DNA of 8,278 nucleotides from an uncultured Verrucomicrobiota bacterium (GCA_945487985.1 CALYTX010000049.1:1-8278), one strand, 5' to 3'; numbered from the stretch's first letter, positions 1 through 7,400 are shown. Notes: generated by a model not told the origin, from the letters alone. Translations and numbers: made by a program.

Positions 1-163
1 ATCCTGGAACATTCATACTCTGTCCGCCGCGGAAATCGCTGCGCGAAACGGATTCCAATGGAGAATTCTCACGGAACTCAAAATCCCACACGCCATCGAG
101 ATCAATCGCCGCGATCTTCGCCGCCGGTAGCCAACTTAAAATTGCAAGCAGAAAGGTTTTCAT
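1..163 (-). CDS. Exported protein, 5' part only; probable family 2 glycoside hydrolase N-terminus
   Basis: This is the first 54 codons of a gene that runs off the left edge of the window. The ATG at 163 begins a short signal peptide (MKTFLLAILSWLPAAKIAA: one lysine, a hydrophobic core, small residues near the end). It is followed by IDLDGVWDFEF and, about 25 residues later, MNVPG. A 'L(D/N)G.WdF' strand followed by a '.VPG.W' motif is how the sugar-binding jelly-roll domain of family 2 glycoside hydrolases (beta-galactosidase, beta-glucuronidase and relatives) usually starts, so an exported GH2-like enzyme is the best guess. The catalytic domain is outside the window, so substrate and even enzymatic activity are unknown. 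There is no Shine-Dalgarno site; a TAGAAT box ends nine bases before the ATG. It lies 82 nt downstream of another exported protein gene in the same direction, which may act on the same glycan. Another beta-sandwich protein of similar start cannot be excluded. Confidence 0.55.
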   Translation of the reverse strand, partial: MKTFLLAILSWLPAAKIAAIDLDGVWDFEFRENSPLESVSRSDFRGGQSMNVPG

Positions 164-172
164 AGCCGCGCC

Positions 173-201
173 ATTCTACCATAATCGATTCTGTCGGACA
201 A
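173..201 (-). promoter_or_regulatory. Possible promoter of the GH2-like gene
   Basis: On the minus strand a TAGAAT -10 box at 178-173 is preceded, after a 17-bp spacer, by TTGTCC at 201-196 (four of six matches to the -35 consensus). Transcription would start about six bases downstream, around 166, leaving at most a few untranslated bases before the ATG at 163. The -35 match is modest, so this rests on the good -10 and its position. Confidence 0.35.
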
Positions 202-245
202 ATACCCGATTGAGTAAACCGGACGCGATAGCCGTCGCCGCGATT

Positions 246-1418
246 TTATTCACCCTTGTTTGCAGACGACGCGCCGAAGCGACACTCGGCCGCCTTCAAC
301 GCAACGATGCGCGAGGGCCAGGCCGCCGCAAGCGGCATTTGTCCAGACCGGCCGGCGAGGCAATCGGCGAAAAGCTCTCGCACCTGTCGCGCACGCTTTT
401 TGCCGAGCAACCGCTCCAATCCGCTATCGTCGGATGCGAGCGCAATCGCCAGCGCCAGATCGCCCGCAGCCGAGAGCCAGGGACCGTCTTCACCGCGTCC
501 GGCGATAAATCGGTCTGCCGCCATCCGCGCCGTCTCGCGCATGATCGCAGCGGCGCGAGCGGAGCGAGCGGAATCAGCGCGGCAGATCAATTCAATCGAT
601 GCATTCATTTGCAGAAAAGCGTAGCCCGGCATCGTATGTTTGAGCGTTTCGGCCGGAATCTCTGGCAGCCGCGCCGATTCCGCCAGCGCGCGGTCGATAT
701 AGCGTTCGTAGGCTTCGGCGAATCGTTTTTCCCCGGTCAGACGCGCAGCGGCCAAATAGATCATCGGCAAACGCGCCGCTTCGTGGGGACGAACCTCCCA
801 CATTTTCATAATCCCCTTGGGGTCGATCTTGTCGTCGGCGGTCAGCGCGTTGTAATCGTTCTCGGCCGTGATGTTGGCAAGCATCCGATCGGCAAGCGCG
901 CCGATCGCCGAAGCGATTTCACCTTTCATCGCCTCGTCGCAGCGTCCGCTGGTGGACCAATGGTACAGACCATGGACAAAATGGGTAATCTGGTCGCGGG
1001 ACGAAAGCGTGCAAGCGCTTTTGCCGTCTTCAAGACACAGCCCGCGCGCGACAAAGCCTCGCTTGCGGTGGGCTGTTGCCAGATTGATCAGACCGCGCGC
1101 CATCTGCCGGGCGAACGCATCTTCGCCGCTGTCCACCGCCCACACAAGCGCAATCCCGTTCATAATCGCCGAATCTTCCATGCCGCGTCCGTAACCGAAC
1201 GAGGCGGACCATTCGCGCCAGCCGTTGGTGAAGGAACTTGCGCGCTCGCAATCGCGCGGCAGACAGTTGTATAAAAGCGAGGTGCGCTCGCCGAAGAACT
1301 CCATAAGCCGCGCACGCACCTGACCGGACTCAGAATGCGCCGCACGCGCCGAGTAGCCGAAACCGGCGAACAGCACCACGATGGCGGAATATGCAACTGC
1401 TTTCGTTATCATGGCCAT
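246..1418 (-). CDS. Exported protein of unknown function, resembling six-hairpin (alpha/alpha barrel) glycosidase-like proteins
   Basis: The 390-residue product begins with a signal peptide: Lys6, a hydrophobic core over about residues 8-21, then SARAA with likely cleavage near residue 26-27. The remainder is mostly helical and soluble. Conspicuous segments are GYGRGMEDSAIMNG (75-88), GFVARGLCLEDGKSA (121-135), SSRDQITHFVHGLYHW (139-154) and MWEVRPHEAARLPMIYLAAA (206-225). The pattern of paired helices with acidic and aromatic residues at helix starts (MED, SRDQ, HEAAR) recalls the six-hairpin glycosidase superfamily, including unsaturated glucuronyl hydrolase-like and uncharacterised planctomycete/verrucomicrobial proteins. 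This is pattern recognition, so no substrate is proposed. Four cysteines (52, 57, 128, 136) sit in the N-terminal third of the mature chain and could form disulphides. No clear Shine-Dalgarno site precedes the ATG at 1418; an ATG two codons later (1412) lies six bases after a TAGAAT box and is the likely start if the mRNA is leaderless. The gene follows trpA by 79 bp but appears unrelated to tryptophan synthesis, and it precedes a GH2-like gene. Confidence 0.7.
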   Translation of the reverse strand: MAMITKAVAYSAIVVLFAGFGYSARAAHSESGQVRARLMEFFGERTSLLYNCLPRDCERASSFTNGWREWSASFGYGRGMEDSAIMNGIALVWAVDSGEDAFARQMARGLINLATAHRKRGFVARGLCLEDGKSACTLSSRDQITHFVHGLYHWSTSGRCDEAMKGEIASAIGALADRMLANITAENDYNALTADDKIDPKGIMKMWEVRPHEAARLPMIYLAAARLTGEKRFAEAYERYIDRALAESARLPEIPAETLKHTMPGYAFLQMNASIELICRADSARSARAAAIMRETARMAADRFIAGRGEDGPWLSAAGDLALAIALASDDSGLERLLGKKRARQVRELFADCLAGRSGQMPLAAAWPSRIVALKAAECRFGASSANKGE

Positions 1419-1448
1419 ATTCTACCGAACCGGACGGATCCGCGGCAA
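1419..1448 (-). promoter_or_regulatory. Possible promoter of the exported six-hairpin-like gene
   Basis: On the minus strand TAGAAT (1424-1419) is preceded by an 18-bp spacer and TTGCCG (1448-1443; four of six -35 matches). The -10 directly abuts the ATG at 1418, so a start at the usual distance would fall at about 1412, exactly on the second in-frame ATG. The geometry (18-bp spacer, six bases from -10 to ATG) matches the much better trp promoter in this window, which is the main support. Confidence 0.35.
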
Positions 1449-1469
1449 TACCCGTTCGGGTAGTGCCGC
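1442..1469. repeat. Inverted repeat between trpA and the next gene
   Basis: Arms GCGGCA/TGCCGC, one mismatched pair, then TACCC/GGGTA around a four-base loop give an 11-bp interrupted stem beginning 28 nt after the trpA stop codon. Neither strand has a T-run after the stem, so it is not a standard intrinsic terminator. It may still weaken read-through from trpA or protect the 3' end of the trp mRNA. It overlaps the proposed -35 of the next gene, so an operator is an alternative. Confidence 0.5.
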
Positions 1470-1497
1470 AGAACACTTCGACGCGTTCCGGCGGCCG

Positions 1498-2262
1498 TCA
1501 AACCAGCAATTCCCCTTCTATTTTCCCTTCGGCGCTTAGGCGCTTGACCAGCGCCGAGCCGACAACAAAGCCGTCGGCATGCATGGAGACGGTTTCAGCC
1601 TGCTCCTTGGTGGAGATGCCGAAACCGGCGGCGATCGGCAGTTTCACGGCCGCACGGATGGCATCGAGCCGGCCGGTAAGGTCGGGCGGCAGTTCGCTTC
1701 TCGCCCCGGTGATGCCCTTGACGGTAATTACATAAAGGAAGGAATTCTCTATGCCACGCGCGCTTTCGACAACGCGTTCAATCGGGGTGTTCGGCGCAAT
1801 CAGCGGCACATAGCCGATGCCGTAGGGTTTGAGCGCGTCGAGCAGTTCGTCGCGCTCTTCGAGCGGCAGGTCGACCGCGAGCACCGCATCGATGCCCGCA
1901 TCGGCCGCTTCCGCGGCAAATTCGCCAAGACCTTTTGAAAAGACGAGATTGTAATAGGTGAACAACACGAACGCCGTATCGGGGTGTCGATCACGCAGAC
2001 GCTTGGCCGTGGCGAGGACCTTGTCGAGGGTGACGCCCTGGGAGAGGGCGGTGTAGGCCGCACTCCTGATCACGCCGCCGTCGGCGAAGGGATCGGAAAA
2101 CGGTACGCCCAGCTCGATGATGTCGGCTCCGCCGGCGATGAGGGCATCCACGGCCTGCTCACTCTGGGATAGAGTCGGGCAACCCATTGTCAAATAGGCA
2201 ACAAACGCGCCGCGACCCTCGGCTTTGGCTTTGGCAAAGCTTCTGGCTATTCTTTCAGACAT
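1498..2262 (-). CDS. trpA: Tryptophan synthase alpha subunit
   Basis: TrpA cleaves indole-3-glycerol phosphate to indole and glyceraldehyde 3-phosphate and passes indole through a tunnel to TrpB in the cytoplasmic alpha2beta2 complex. The 254-residue TIM barrel is slightly shorter than the usual ~265-270. It has the catalytic Glu50 in IIELGVPFSDP and Asp61 in FADGG, the TYYNLVFSKG and VDLPLEER segments, the ITVKGITGAR loop 6 region, and the phosphate-binding AAGFGIS and DGFVVGSAL motifs. The common loop 2 signature ADGPVIQ reads ADGGVIR here. The start at 2262 is chosen because it gives the usual MSERI-type N-terminus and lies 8 nt after a strong AAGGAG (2276-2271). An upstream in-frame ATG at 2295 would add 11 unlikely residues and place that ribosome site inside the gene. 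It is the last trp gene, 42 nt after trpB. Confidence 0.97.
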   Translation of the reverse strand: MSERIARSFAKAKAEGRGAFVAYLTMGCPTLSQSEQAVDALIAGGADIIELGVPFSDPFADGGVIRSAAYTALSQGVTLDKVLATAKRLRDRHPDTAFVLFTYYNLVFSKGLGEFAAEAADAGIDAVLAVDLPLEERDELLDALKPYGIGYVPLIAPNTPIERVVESARGIENSFLYVITVKGITGARSELPPDLTGRLDAIRAAVKLPIAAGFGISTKEQAETVSMHADGFVVGSALVKRLSAEGKIEGELLV

Positions 2263-2304
2263 TTCACAGACTCCTTTTCTTGCATTGGGGTGCAACCGGC
2301 GATC

Positions 2305-3492
2305 TTACGCCCGGCCGTGCGCCTTTTTGTAGGCAATGATGTTTTCCATATCCTTGTCGCCGCGTCCGGAAAGATTGACGAGCAATATCGCCTCCTTGGG
2401 GAGCGCAGGCGCACGCTTGATGGCCTCGGCGAGAGCGTGGCTCGATTCGAGCGCAGGAATAATTCCCTCGCAACGACAGAGCCGGTCGAAAGCGTCGATT
2501 GCCTCGTCATCGCAGATGACAGAATATTCCGCCCGGCCGCTGTCGTGCAAATAGCAGTGCTCGGGTCCCACGCCGGGGTAGTCGAGTCCGGCCGAGACCG
2601 AATACGTATCGATGATATTGCCCGCGTCGGTCTGCAACAGCATAGTCTTGGCGCCATGCAGCACTCCAAGGCGTCCGCCATTGATGGAGGCGGCGTGTTC
2701 GCCAGTGGCGAGGCCTTTGCCGCCGGCCTCGACGCCGACCAGCTTCACCTCGCGGTCGTCGAGGAAACCGGCAAACAGCCCCATCGCGTTCGAGCCGCCG
2801 CCGACGCAGGCGATAGCTTGGTCGGGCAGACGGCCGAATTTTTCGAGGCACTGCCTACGCGCCTCGTCGCCGATGACGCGCTGGAAGTCGCGCACCATCT
2901 CAGGGTAGGGATACGGACCGGCCACGGTGCCAATTACGTAGAAAGTGTCGTCGCAGTTGGCGACCCAATCACGCAAAGCCTCGTTCATCGCATCCTTGAG
3001 CGTGGCCGAGCCTTCCTCGACCGCTATCACCCTCGCACCGAGCAGGCGCATTCGCTCGACATTTGGGGCCTGACGCTTGATGTCGATTGCGCCCATATAG
3101 ACGTCGCAGGGCATCCCCAGCAGCGCGGCAACGGTAGCGGTGGCCACGCCGTGCATGCCCGCGCCGGTTTCGGCGATCAGCCGCTTCTTGCCCATGCGTT
3201 TGGCCAGCAAGGCCTGGCCCACGGTGTTGTTCACCTTGTGCGCGCCGGTGTGGTTGAGGTCTTCGCGCTTGAGTACGATTCTCGCCCCACCGAGCGATTC
3301 GCTCAAACGTCGACAGACGGTGAGCGGCGATTCGCGCCCCACGTAGTCGCGCAGAATTTCATGATATTCGCGCTGGAATGCGCCGTCGCGCTTTGCCTGC
3401 CCGTAGGCCTCGGCCAGTTCCGCGAGCGGCGCCATCAAAGTCTCGGCGACATATTGTCCGCCATAAGGCCCGAAATGTCCGTTTGGTTTCAT
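2305..3492 (-). CDS. trpB: Tryptophan synthase beta subunit
   Basis: TrpB joins indole and L-serine to make L-tryptophan using pyridoxal phosphate. The 395-residue protein is full length (family ~390-410) and starts with the typical NGHFGPYGGQYVAETL. Lys86 in HTGAHKVNN is the PLP Schiff-base lysine, Glu108 in AETGAG is the acid-base catalyst, GGGSNAMG (231-238) holds the cofactor phosphate, Asp304 lies in AGLDYPGVGPEH, Glu349 in PALESSHA, and Ser375 in NLSGRGDKD contacts the pyridine nitrogen. It is the classical TrpB1 type that works with TrpA, not the TrpB2 form. Its ATG overlaps the trpC stop by four bases (ATGA), with AAGGAG (3506-3501) 8 nt upstream inside trpC, so translation is probably coupled to trpC. 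Confidence 0.98.
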   Translation of the reverse strand: MKPNGHFGPYGGQYVAETLMAPLAELAEAYGQAKRDGAFQREYHEILRDYVGRESPLTVCRRLSESLGGARIVLKREDLNHTGAHKVNNTVGQALLAKRMGKKRLIAETGAGMHGVATATVAALLGMPCDVYMGAIDIKRQAPNVERMRLLGARVIAVEEGSATLKDAMNEALRDWVANCDDTFYVIGTVAGPYPYPEMVRDFQRVIGDEARRQCLEKFGRLPDQAIACVGGGSNAMGLFAGFLDDREVKLVGVEAGGKGLATGEHAASINGGRLGVLHGAKTMLLQTDAGNIIDTYSVSAGLDYPGVGPEHCYLHDSGRAEYSVICDDEAIDAFDRLCRCEGIIPALESSHALAEAIKRAPALPKEAILLVNLSGRGDKDMENIIAYKKAHGRA

Positions 3493-4262
3493 TGCATTAT
3501 CTCCTTGAGTTTTTCACCTGGATTTTCCGCGCGCATAAGCGCGGTGCCGATCAAGAATCCGTCGGCGCCGGCTTCGCGCAGCCTGGCGATGTCGGCACGG
3601 TTCCTGATACCGCTTTCGGCAATCTTGAGTACTGTCGCTGGCAGCTGCGCAACCAACTCGGCGGTAATCGCCGGGTCGGTGCGAAACGTGCGCAAGTCGC
3701 GGCAGTTGACGCCGACAATCTCCGCGCCGGCGTCGAGCGCGCGCCGGATTTCGTCGGCGGTGTGGGTTTCCACAAGCGCGGCGAGCGAAATCGAACCGGC
3801 AAAGCGCAACAGTCTCGACAGCGCGCGGTCGTCGAGGGTGGCGGCGATTAGCAGGCAGGCATCGGCGCCGGCCGCGCGCGCGGCGAGCAGCTGGTATTCG
3901 GTTGTGAGGAAGTCTTTGTAAAGCAGCGGCAGCTCCGTCAACCCACGGGCCCGACGCAGATACTCCTCGCTGCCGAGAAAGCGATGCGGTTCGCAGAGAA
4001 TCGACAACGCCGCTGCGCCATTCGCGTCATAGGCTCTGACGATAGCCTCAGGGTCGAAATCCTCGCGGATAACTCCTTCGCTTGGACTGGCCTTCTTCAC
4101 CTCGGCGATGACGTTGACGCGCCCGGGAACGAACGCCGCGCGGAAATCCCGCGTCGGCGGCAGGCTGGCGATGCGCTTTTCCAACGCCTGGAAAGGCATC
4201 CTTTTCTCGTTCTCCCTGGCGTCTGTGCGGCGCGCCGCGCTAAGTTCTTCGAGAATATCCAT
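3489..4262 (-). CDS. trpC: Indole-3-glycerol phosphate synthase
   Basis: This enzyme closes the ring of carboxyphenylaminodeoxyribulose phosphate, releasing CO2 and water, to give indole-3-glycerol phosphate. The 257-residue protein is a single-domain TIM barrel of normal length. The catalytic set is complete by comparison with the Sulfolobus enzyme: Glu54 and Lys56 in IAEVKKASPS, Lys116 in YKDF, Glu165 in ALVETH, Asn186 and Arg188 in GVNCRDL, and Glu216 in IAESGIR, followed by the phosphate-binding DGFLIGTALM. The residue after Asn186 is Cys rather than the frequent Asn or Ser, and LYKDF replaces the common LRKDF; both positions vary in the family. There is no C-terminal phosphoribosylanthranilate isomerase domain as in E. 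coli TrpC-F. It starts 3 nt after trpD, with AAGGAG (4274-4269) overlapping the end of trpD. Confidence 0.97.
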   Translation of the reverse strand: MDILEELSAARRTDARENEKRMPFQALEKRIASLPPTRDFRAAFVPGRVNVIAEVKKASPSEGVIREDFDPEAIVRAYDANGAAALSILCEPHRFLGSEEYLRRARGLTELPLLYKDFLTTEYQLLAARAAGADACLLIAATLDDRALSRLLRFAGSISLAALVETHTADEIRRALDAGAEIVGVNCRDLRTFRTDPAITAELVAQLPATVLKIAESGIRNRADIARLREAGADGFLIGTALMRAENPGEKLKEIMQ

Positions 4263-4265
4263 TGC

Positions 4266-5285
4266 TCACTCCTTCCTGGAACCGGCGACCATCGCCGAAA
4301 GCTTGGCCGCGGCTGCACCGGAATCGATAGCTTCCTCCGCCATGCGCACGCCTTCATCGATGGTGGCGGCTTTGCCGCCGGCGACGATGGCCGCGGCAGC
4401 GTTGACCAGCGTGGCGAAGCGGAATGCACCGCGCTCGCTGCCGTTGATGACGCCGAGCGTAATCGCGGCGTTCTGGGCGCTCGTGCCGCCCTTGATGGCT
4501 TCGATCGGGAAATAGCGCCCGAAAATCCGCTTCGGATCGAACTCGTATTCCCGTATATTCCCGTCGGCGTCGAGTTCGGCAACGTGCGAAACGCCCGAAA
4601 GCCCCAACTCGTCGAGTCCGTCCGGACCGGTGAAAACGAGCGCCTTCTTCGCCTTGAACGTCTTGAGCGCCTCGATATAGATTGCGCTGGTCTCCTGGTC
4701 GCACACGCCCAACGCATAACGCCTCACTCCGGCGGGATTGGACAGCGGCCCGACGAGATTGAAAATCGTCCTGAACGGGAGCGCTCGCCGCACCGGCGCG
4801 ATATGCTTCATTGCCGGATGGCAGCGATTGGCGAAGCAAAATCCGATGCCGTTGACGGCGATCGAGCGCTCGACATCGGCGAGATCCTGCAGGAGGTTGT
4901 ACCCAAGCGCGGCGAGACAGTCGGCCGACCCGCTCTGCGAAGTCGAGGCCCGGTTGCCATGCTTGGCGATCGTAACGCCCGCGCCAGCGGCGACGAACGC
5001 CGCGGTAGTCGAGCAGTTGAACGTACCCAGTCCATCCCCGCCAGTGCCGACGATGTCGACGGCATCTTCCGGTGCGGATATCCTGAGCGCGACCGCGCGC
5101 ATGGCCGTGGCCGCGCCGATCACCTCCTCGGCGTTCGGTCGATTCATCGCGAGCGCAGTCAACAATGCGCCCGCAACCACGTGGTCGATATTCTCGCCAT
5201 TCATCATCTGCATGAACGCATCTGCCGATTCCGCCGCCGTCAAATGCCGTCCAGAGCTGACCTTTTTCAATGCGTCCACTATCAT
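4266..5285 (-). CDS. trpD: Anthranilate phosphoribosyltransferase
   Basis: TrpD transfers the phosphoribosyl group of PRPP to anthranilate. The 339-residue protein has the normal length and layout: a small helical N-terminal domain (about 1-70) and then the nucleoside phosphorylase-like fold. Signature segments are DIVGTGGDG (77-85) and NCSTTAAF (90-97) for PRPP/pyrophosphate, KHGNR (108-112), SGSADCLAALG (118-128), the anthranilate-side RALPFRTIFNLVGPLSNP (167-184), and the metal-binding DE pair (225-226). TrpG is a separate protein, not fused at the N-terminus as in E. coli. The ATG overlaps the trpG stop by four bases (ATGA), and GGGGG (5297-5293) lies 7 nt upstream inside trpG, suggesting coupled translation. 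Confidence 0.97.
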   Translation of the reverse strand: MIVDALKKVSSGRHLTAAESADAFMQMMNGENIDHVVAGALLTALAMNRPNAEEVIGAATAMRAVALRISAPEDAVDIVGTGGDGLGTFNCSTTAAFVAAGAGVTIAKHGNRASTSQSGSADCLAALGYNLLQDLADVERSIAVNGIGFCFANRCHPAMKHIAPVRRALPFRTIFNLVGPLSNPAGVRRYALGVCDQETSAIYIEALKTFKAKKALVFTGPDGLDELGLSGVSHVAELDADGNIREYEFDPKRIFGRYFPIEAIKGGTSAQNAAITLGVINGSERGAFRFATLVNAAAAIVAGGKAATIDEGVRMAEEAIDSGAAAAKLSAMVAGSRKE

Positions 5286-5881
5286 CGGCCAGCCCCCTTT
5301 TTTAGACGAAACTCCCCGACGATATCGAGAAAATTCTTCAGTTGACCGATTCCGTCGGGCGTGCCGATCGACTCGGGATGATATTGCAGCGATTCAATCG
5401 GCAGACATTCATGGCGCAGAGCCATAATTTCGCCATCTTCGGCCTCGGCCACAATTTTCAGGCACCCTGGCAGCGTCTCGCGCTCGACGGCGAGCGAATG
5501 GTAGCGCATCGCCTCCATTCCCTGCGGAAAGCCGCGAAACAAGCCCTGAGCGTCGTGCATAAGGCGACTGGTCTTGCCGTGCATCAATCGCTTGGCGCCA
5601 ACGATCCTGCCGCCAAAGGCCTGGGCTATCGACTGGTGTCCAAGACAAATACCCATGAGCGGAACTTTACCTGCGAACGCGCGGATCGCCTCGAGCGTGA
5701 CGCCGGCGGAATCAGGGTTGCCTGGCCCCGGACCGAGCACGATCGCCTCTGGATGCATCGCTTCGATCGCCGCGACATCGGTCTTGTCATTCTTCACCAC
5801 CTTCACATCCGCACCGAGCATTCCCAACTCCTGCACGATATTGTATGTGAAGGAGTCGTAGTTATCGATCAGAACAATCAT
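5282..5881 (-). CDS. trpG: Anthranilate synthase glutamine amidotransferase subunit
   Basis: TrpG hydrolyses glutamine and channels ammonia to TrpE for anthranilate synthesis. The 199-residue class I amidotransferase has the opening IDNYDSFTYN, the oxyanion strand GPGPGNP (50-56), the nucleophile Cys79 in GICLGHQ, and the His168/Glu170 pair in QYHPES. It is full length with no fused domain. A related PabA acting in folate synthesis, or a shared TrpG/PabA, cannot be told apart by sequence alone; the position between trpE and trpD argues for the tryptophan role, possibly serving both. It begins 14 nt after trpE with a purine-rich Shine-Dalgarno stretch (GGGGGGAG) a few bases before the ATG, and overlaps trpD by 4 nt. 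Confidence 0.96.
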   Translation of the reverse strand: MIVLIDNYDSFTYNIVQELGMLGADVKVVKNDKTDVAAIEAMHPEAIVLGPGPGNPDSAGVTLEAIRAFAGKVPLMGICLGHQSIAQAFGGRIVGAKRLMHGKTSRLMHDAQGLFRGFPQGMEAMRYHSLAVERETLPGCLKIVAEAEDGEIMALRHECLPIESLQYHPESIGTPDGIGQLKNFLDIVGEFRLKKGAGR

Positions 5882-5895
5882 TTCTCCCCCCTCTC

Positions 5896-7338
5896 TTAGA
5901 GCGTCGCGGCGAATCGTGCCGCCGCAAAAATCGCCTGTGACTTGTTGATGGTCTCTCGATATTCCTTGGCGGGATCGGAATCGGCGACGATTCCGGCGCC
6001 CGCACGCATTACCAGCTGCCGCCCAGAAAGAATCATCGTGCGAATGACGATGGCGAAGTTCATGTCGCCGGTGTAGCTGAAATAGCCCGCCGCCCCGCCA
6101 TAGATTCCGCGAGGGGATTTCTCAAGTTCTGCCAGCAGCTCCATCGCGCGGATCTTCGGTGCACCGGAAAGCGTGCCGGCGGGGAAAGCGGCCTCGAGCA
6201 GGTCAAAGGCGTCCATCCGGGACGCATCGAGCCGACCCTCGACGGTCGAGACCAAGTGCATAACGTGCGAATAGCGCTCGACATATGCGTAGCGATCGAC
6301 CTTCACCGAGCCGATTTCGCAAACCCGTCCCAGATCGTTGCGTCCGAGATCGACGAGCATTACATGTTCGGCGCGCTCTTTCGGATCGGCCACAAGTTCA
6401 CGTTCAAGCGCGGCATCCTCCGCAGCCGTCTGGCCGCGCGGTCTGGTGCCGGCGATAGGACAGGTGGAAGCAACGCCGTTTTCAAGCTTGACCAGTTCCT
6501 CTGGCGAGGAGCCGATCAGCGTCTTCCCCCCGAGTTTGAGGAAGAAATTGTAAGGCGATGGATTCACCATCCTCAGCGCCCGGTAGAGCGAAAGCGCAGG
6601 GATATCGGTTTCGGCGGTGAACTTCTGGGAAGGGACGATCTGGATAACCTCGCCGGCCTTGATCGCGGCCTTGCATTTGACGACGATTTCCTCGAATTCC
6701 GCCGCCGTCATCTCGGGTTTAAACGGAGTGATGGACGCCCCGGGCGCTCTACGGCGAGTCTCGACGTAATGAGCGATCGACTCGGCGGAAAGCAGACGGC
6801 GGAAAACCGCCTCGATCTCAGCCATCGTCTTGCGGTAGGTTACCGCCGCATCGCCATTCTCGACCCCCGCCACTTTTGAAATTACCACCGTTTGGCGCAC
6901 GGCGTCGAAAATGGCCAGCGTGTCGGTCGCCAAGAACGACGCCGTCGGCGTATGTTCCTCGCGCTTGAGACCGACGCGCGGAACAAAGGTCTGGACCGCG
7001 TCATAGGCGAAATAGCCAATCGCGCCGCCTTGCAGACTCGGTAGCTCCGGCGCAGGACAAAACGGACGCTGCTTGACAAACTTGCGCAACTCGTCCATCG
7101 GATTGCGCCCATCGTTTTCCTCGTACGTCGCGTACGGATCGATGCCGAGATATGAATAACGCCCCACCGATTCGCCGCCCGCTACCGATTCGAGCAGAAA
7201 AACTGCCGCATCGTCGGCAACCCGCGTGAGCACGGACACTGGCGTTTCGCGGTCAGCGATAAATTCGCGGAAGACCGGCGTGCGTGCCCCGTTCGCGGTG
7301 CGCCGCACAAACTCGTCTTCACTCAACTGTTTCAGCAT
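5896..7338 (-). CDS. trpE: Anthranilate synthase component I
   Basis: TrpE converts chorismate and ammonia (from TrpG) to anthranilate, the first committed step. The 480-residue protein has the N-terminal anthranilate synthase domain (about 1-160), with LLES (48-51) marking the tryptophan feedback pocket, and the C-terminal chorismate-binding domain: IQIVPSQKF (232-240), PSPYNFFLKL (260-269), CPIAGTRPRG (293-302), HVMLVDLGRNDLGRV (325-339), FPAGTLSGAPKIRAME (385-400) and AGAGIVADSDP (446-456). These support TrpE over the related PabB, as does the operon. The start at 7338 is chosen because homologues begin close to MLKQLSEDEF and a purine-rich ribosome site (GGAAAGGG, 7350-7343) lies just before it. 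The frame stays open to an ATG at 7431, but those 31 codons cross the attenuator hairpin and do not resemble TrpE. Expected controls are attenuation upstream and feedback inhibition through LLES. Confidence 0.97.
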   Translation of the reverse strand: MLKQLSEDEFVRRTANGARTPVFREFIADRETPVSVLTRVADDAAVFLLESVAGGESVGRYSYLGIDPYATYEENDGRNPMDELRKFVKQRPFCPAPELPSLQGGAIGYFAYDAVQTFVPRVGLKREEHTPTASFLATDTLAIFDAVRQTVVISKVAGVENGDAAVTYRKTMAEIEAVFRRLLSAESIAHYVETRRRAPGASITPFKPEMTAAEFEEIVVKCKAAIKAGEVIQIVPSQKFTAETDIPALSLYRALRMVNPSPYNFFLKLGGKTLIGSSPEELVKLENGVASTCPIAGTRPRGQTAAEDAALERELVADPKERAEHVMLVDLGRNDLGRVCEIGSVKVDRYAYVERYSHVMHLVSTVEGRLDASRMDAFDLLEAAFPAGTLSGAPKIRAMELLAELEKSPRGIYGGAAGYFSYTGDMNFAIVIRTMILSGRQLVMRAGAGIVADSDPAKEYRETINKSQAIFAAARFAATL

Positions 7339-7370
7339 TTTTCCCTTTCCGGGTCCCGCATCAAAGAAAA

Positions 7371-7400
7371 ACGGCCTCGCTTCCTTTGAAGCGGGGCCGT
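7371..7400 (-). terminator. trp attenuator: intrinsic terminator (3:4 hairpin)
   Basis: On the minus strand, ACGGCCCCGCTTC (7400-7388) and GAAGCGAGGCCGT (7383-7371) pair over 13 positions with one A-C mismatch around an AAAG loop. The last stem base and the bases that follow read TTTTT C TTT. This is a strong rho-independent terminator placed 33 nt before the trpE ATG and downstream of a Trp-rich leader ORF, the expected place for an attenuator. When it forms, transcription stops before trpE. Confidence 0.9.

Noticed and set aside
210..1274. Plus-strand reading frame of 354 codons opposite the exported protein
   Set aside because: The minus strand has a signal peptide and coherent helical motifs; the plus product is arginine-rich without structure.
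1442..1469. Intrinsic terminator after trpA
   Set aside because: The stem is good but no T-run follows on either strand, so it is listed as an inverted repeat only.
2263..2295. Earlier TrpA start at 2295
   Set aside because: It would put the AAGGAG site inside the gene and add 11 residues absent from the usual TrpA N-terminus.
2290..3921. Long plus-strand reading frame of 543 codons opposite trpB and trpC
   Set aside because: It is a shadow of GC-rich minus-strand codons: the opposite strand encodes two unmistakable enzymes, and the product has no recognisable domain.
3984..5345. Plus-strand reading frame of 453 codons opposite trpC and trpD
   Set aside because: Antisense shadow of conserved genes; biased composition and no motif.
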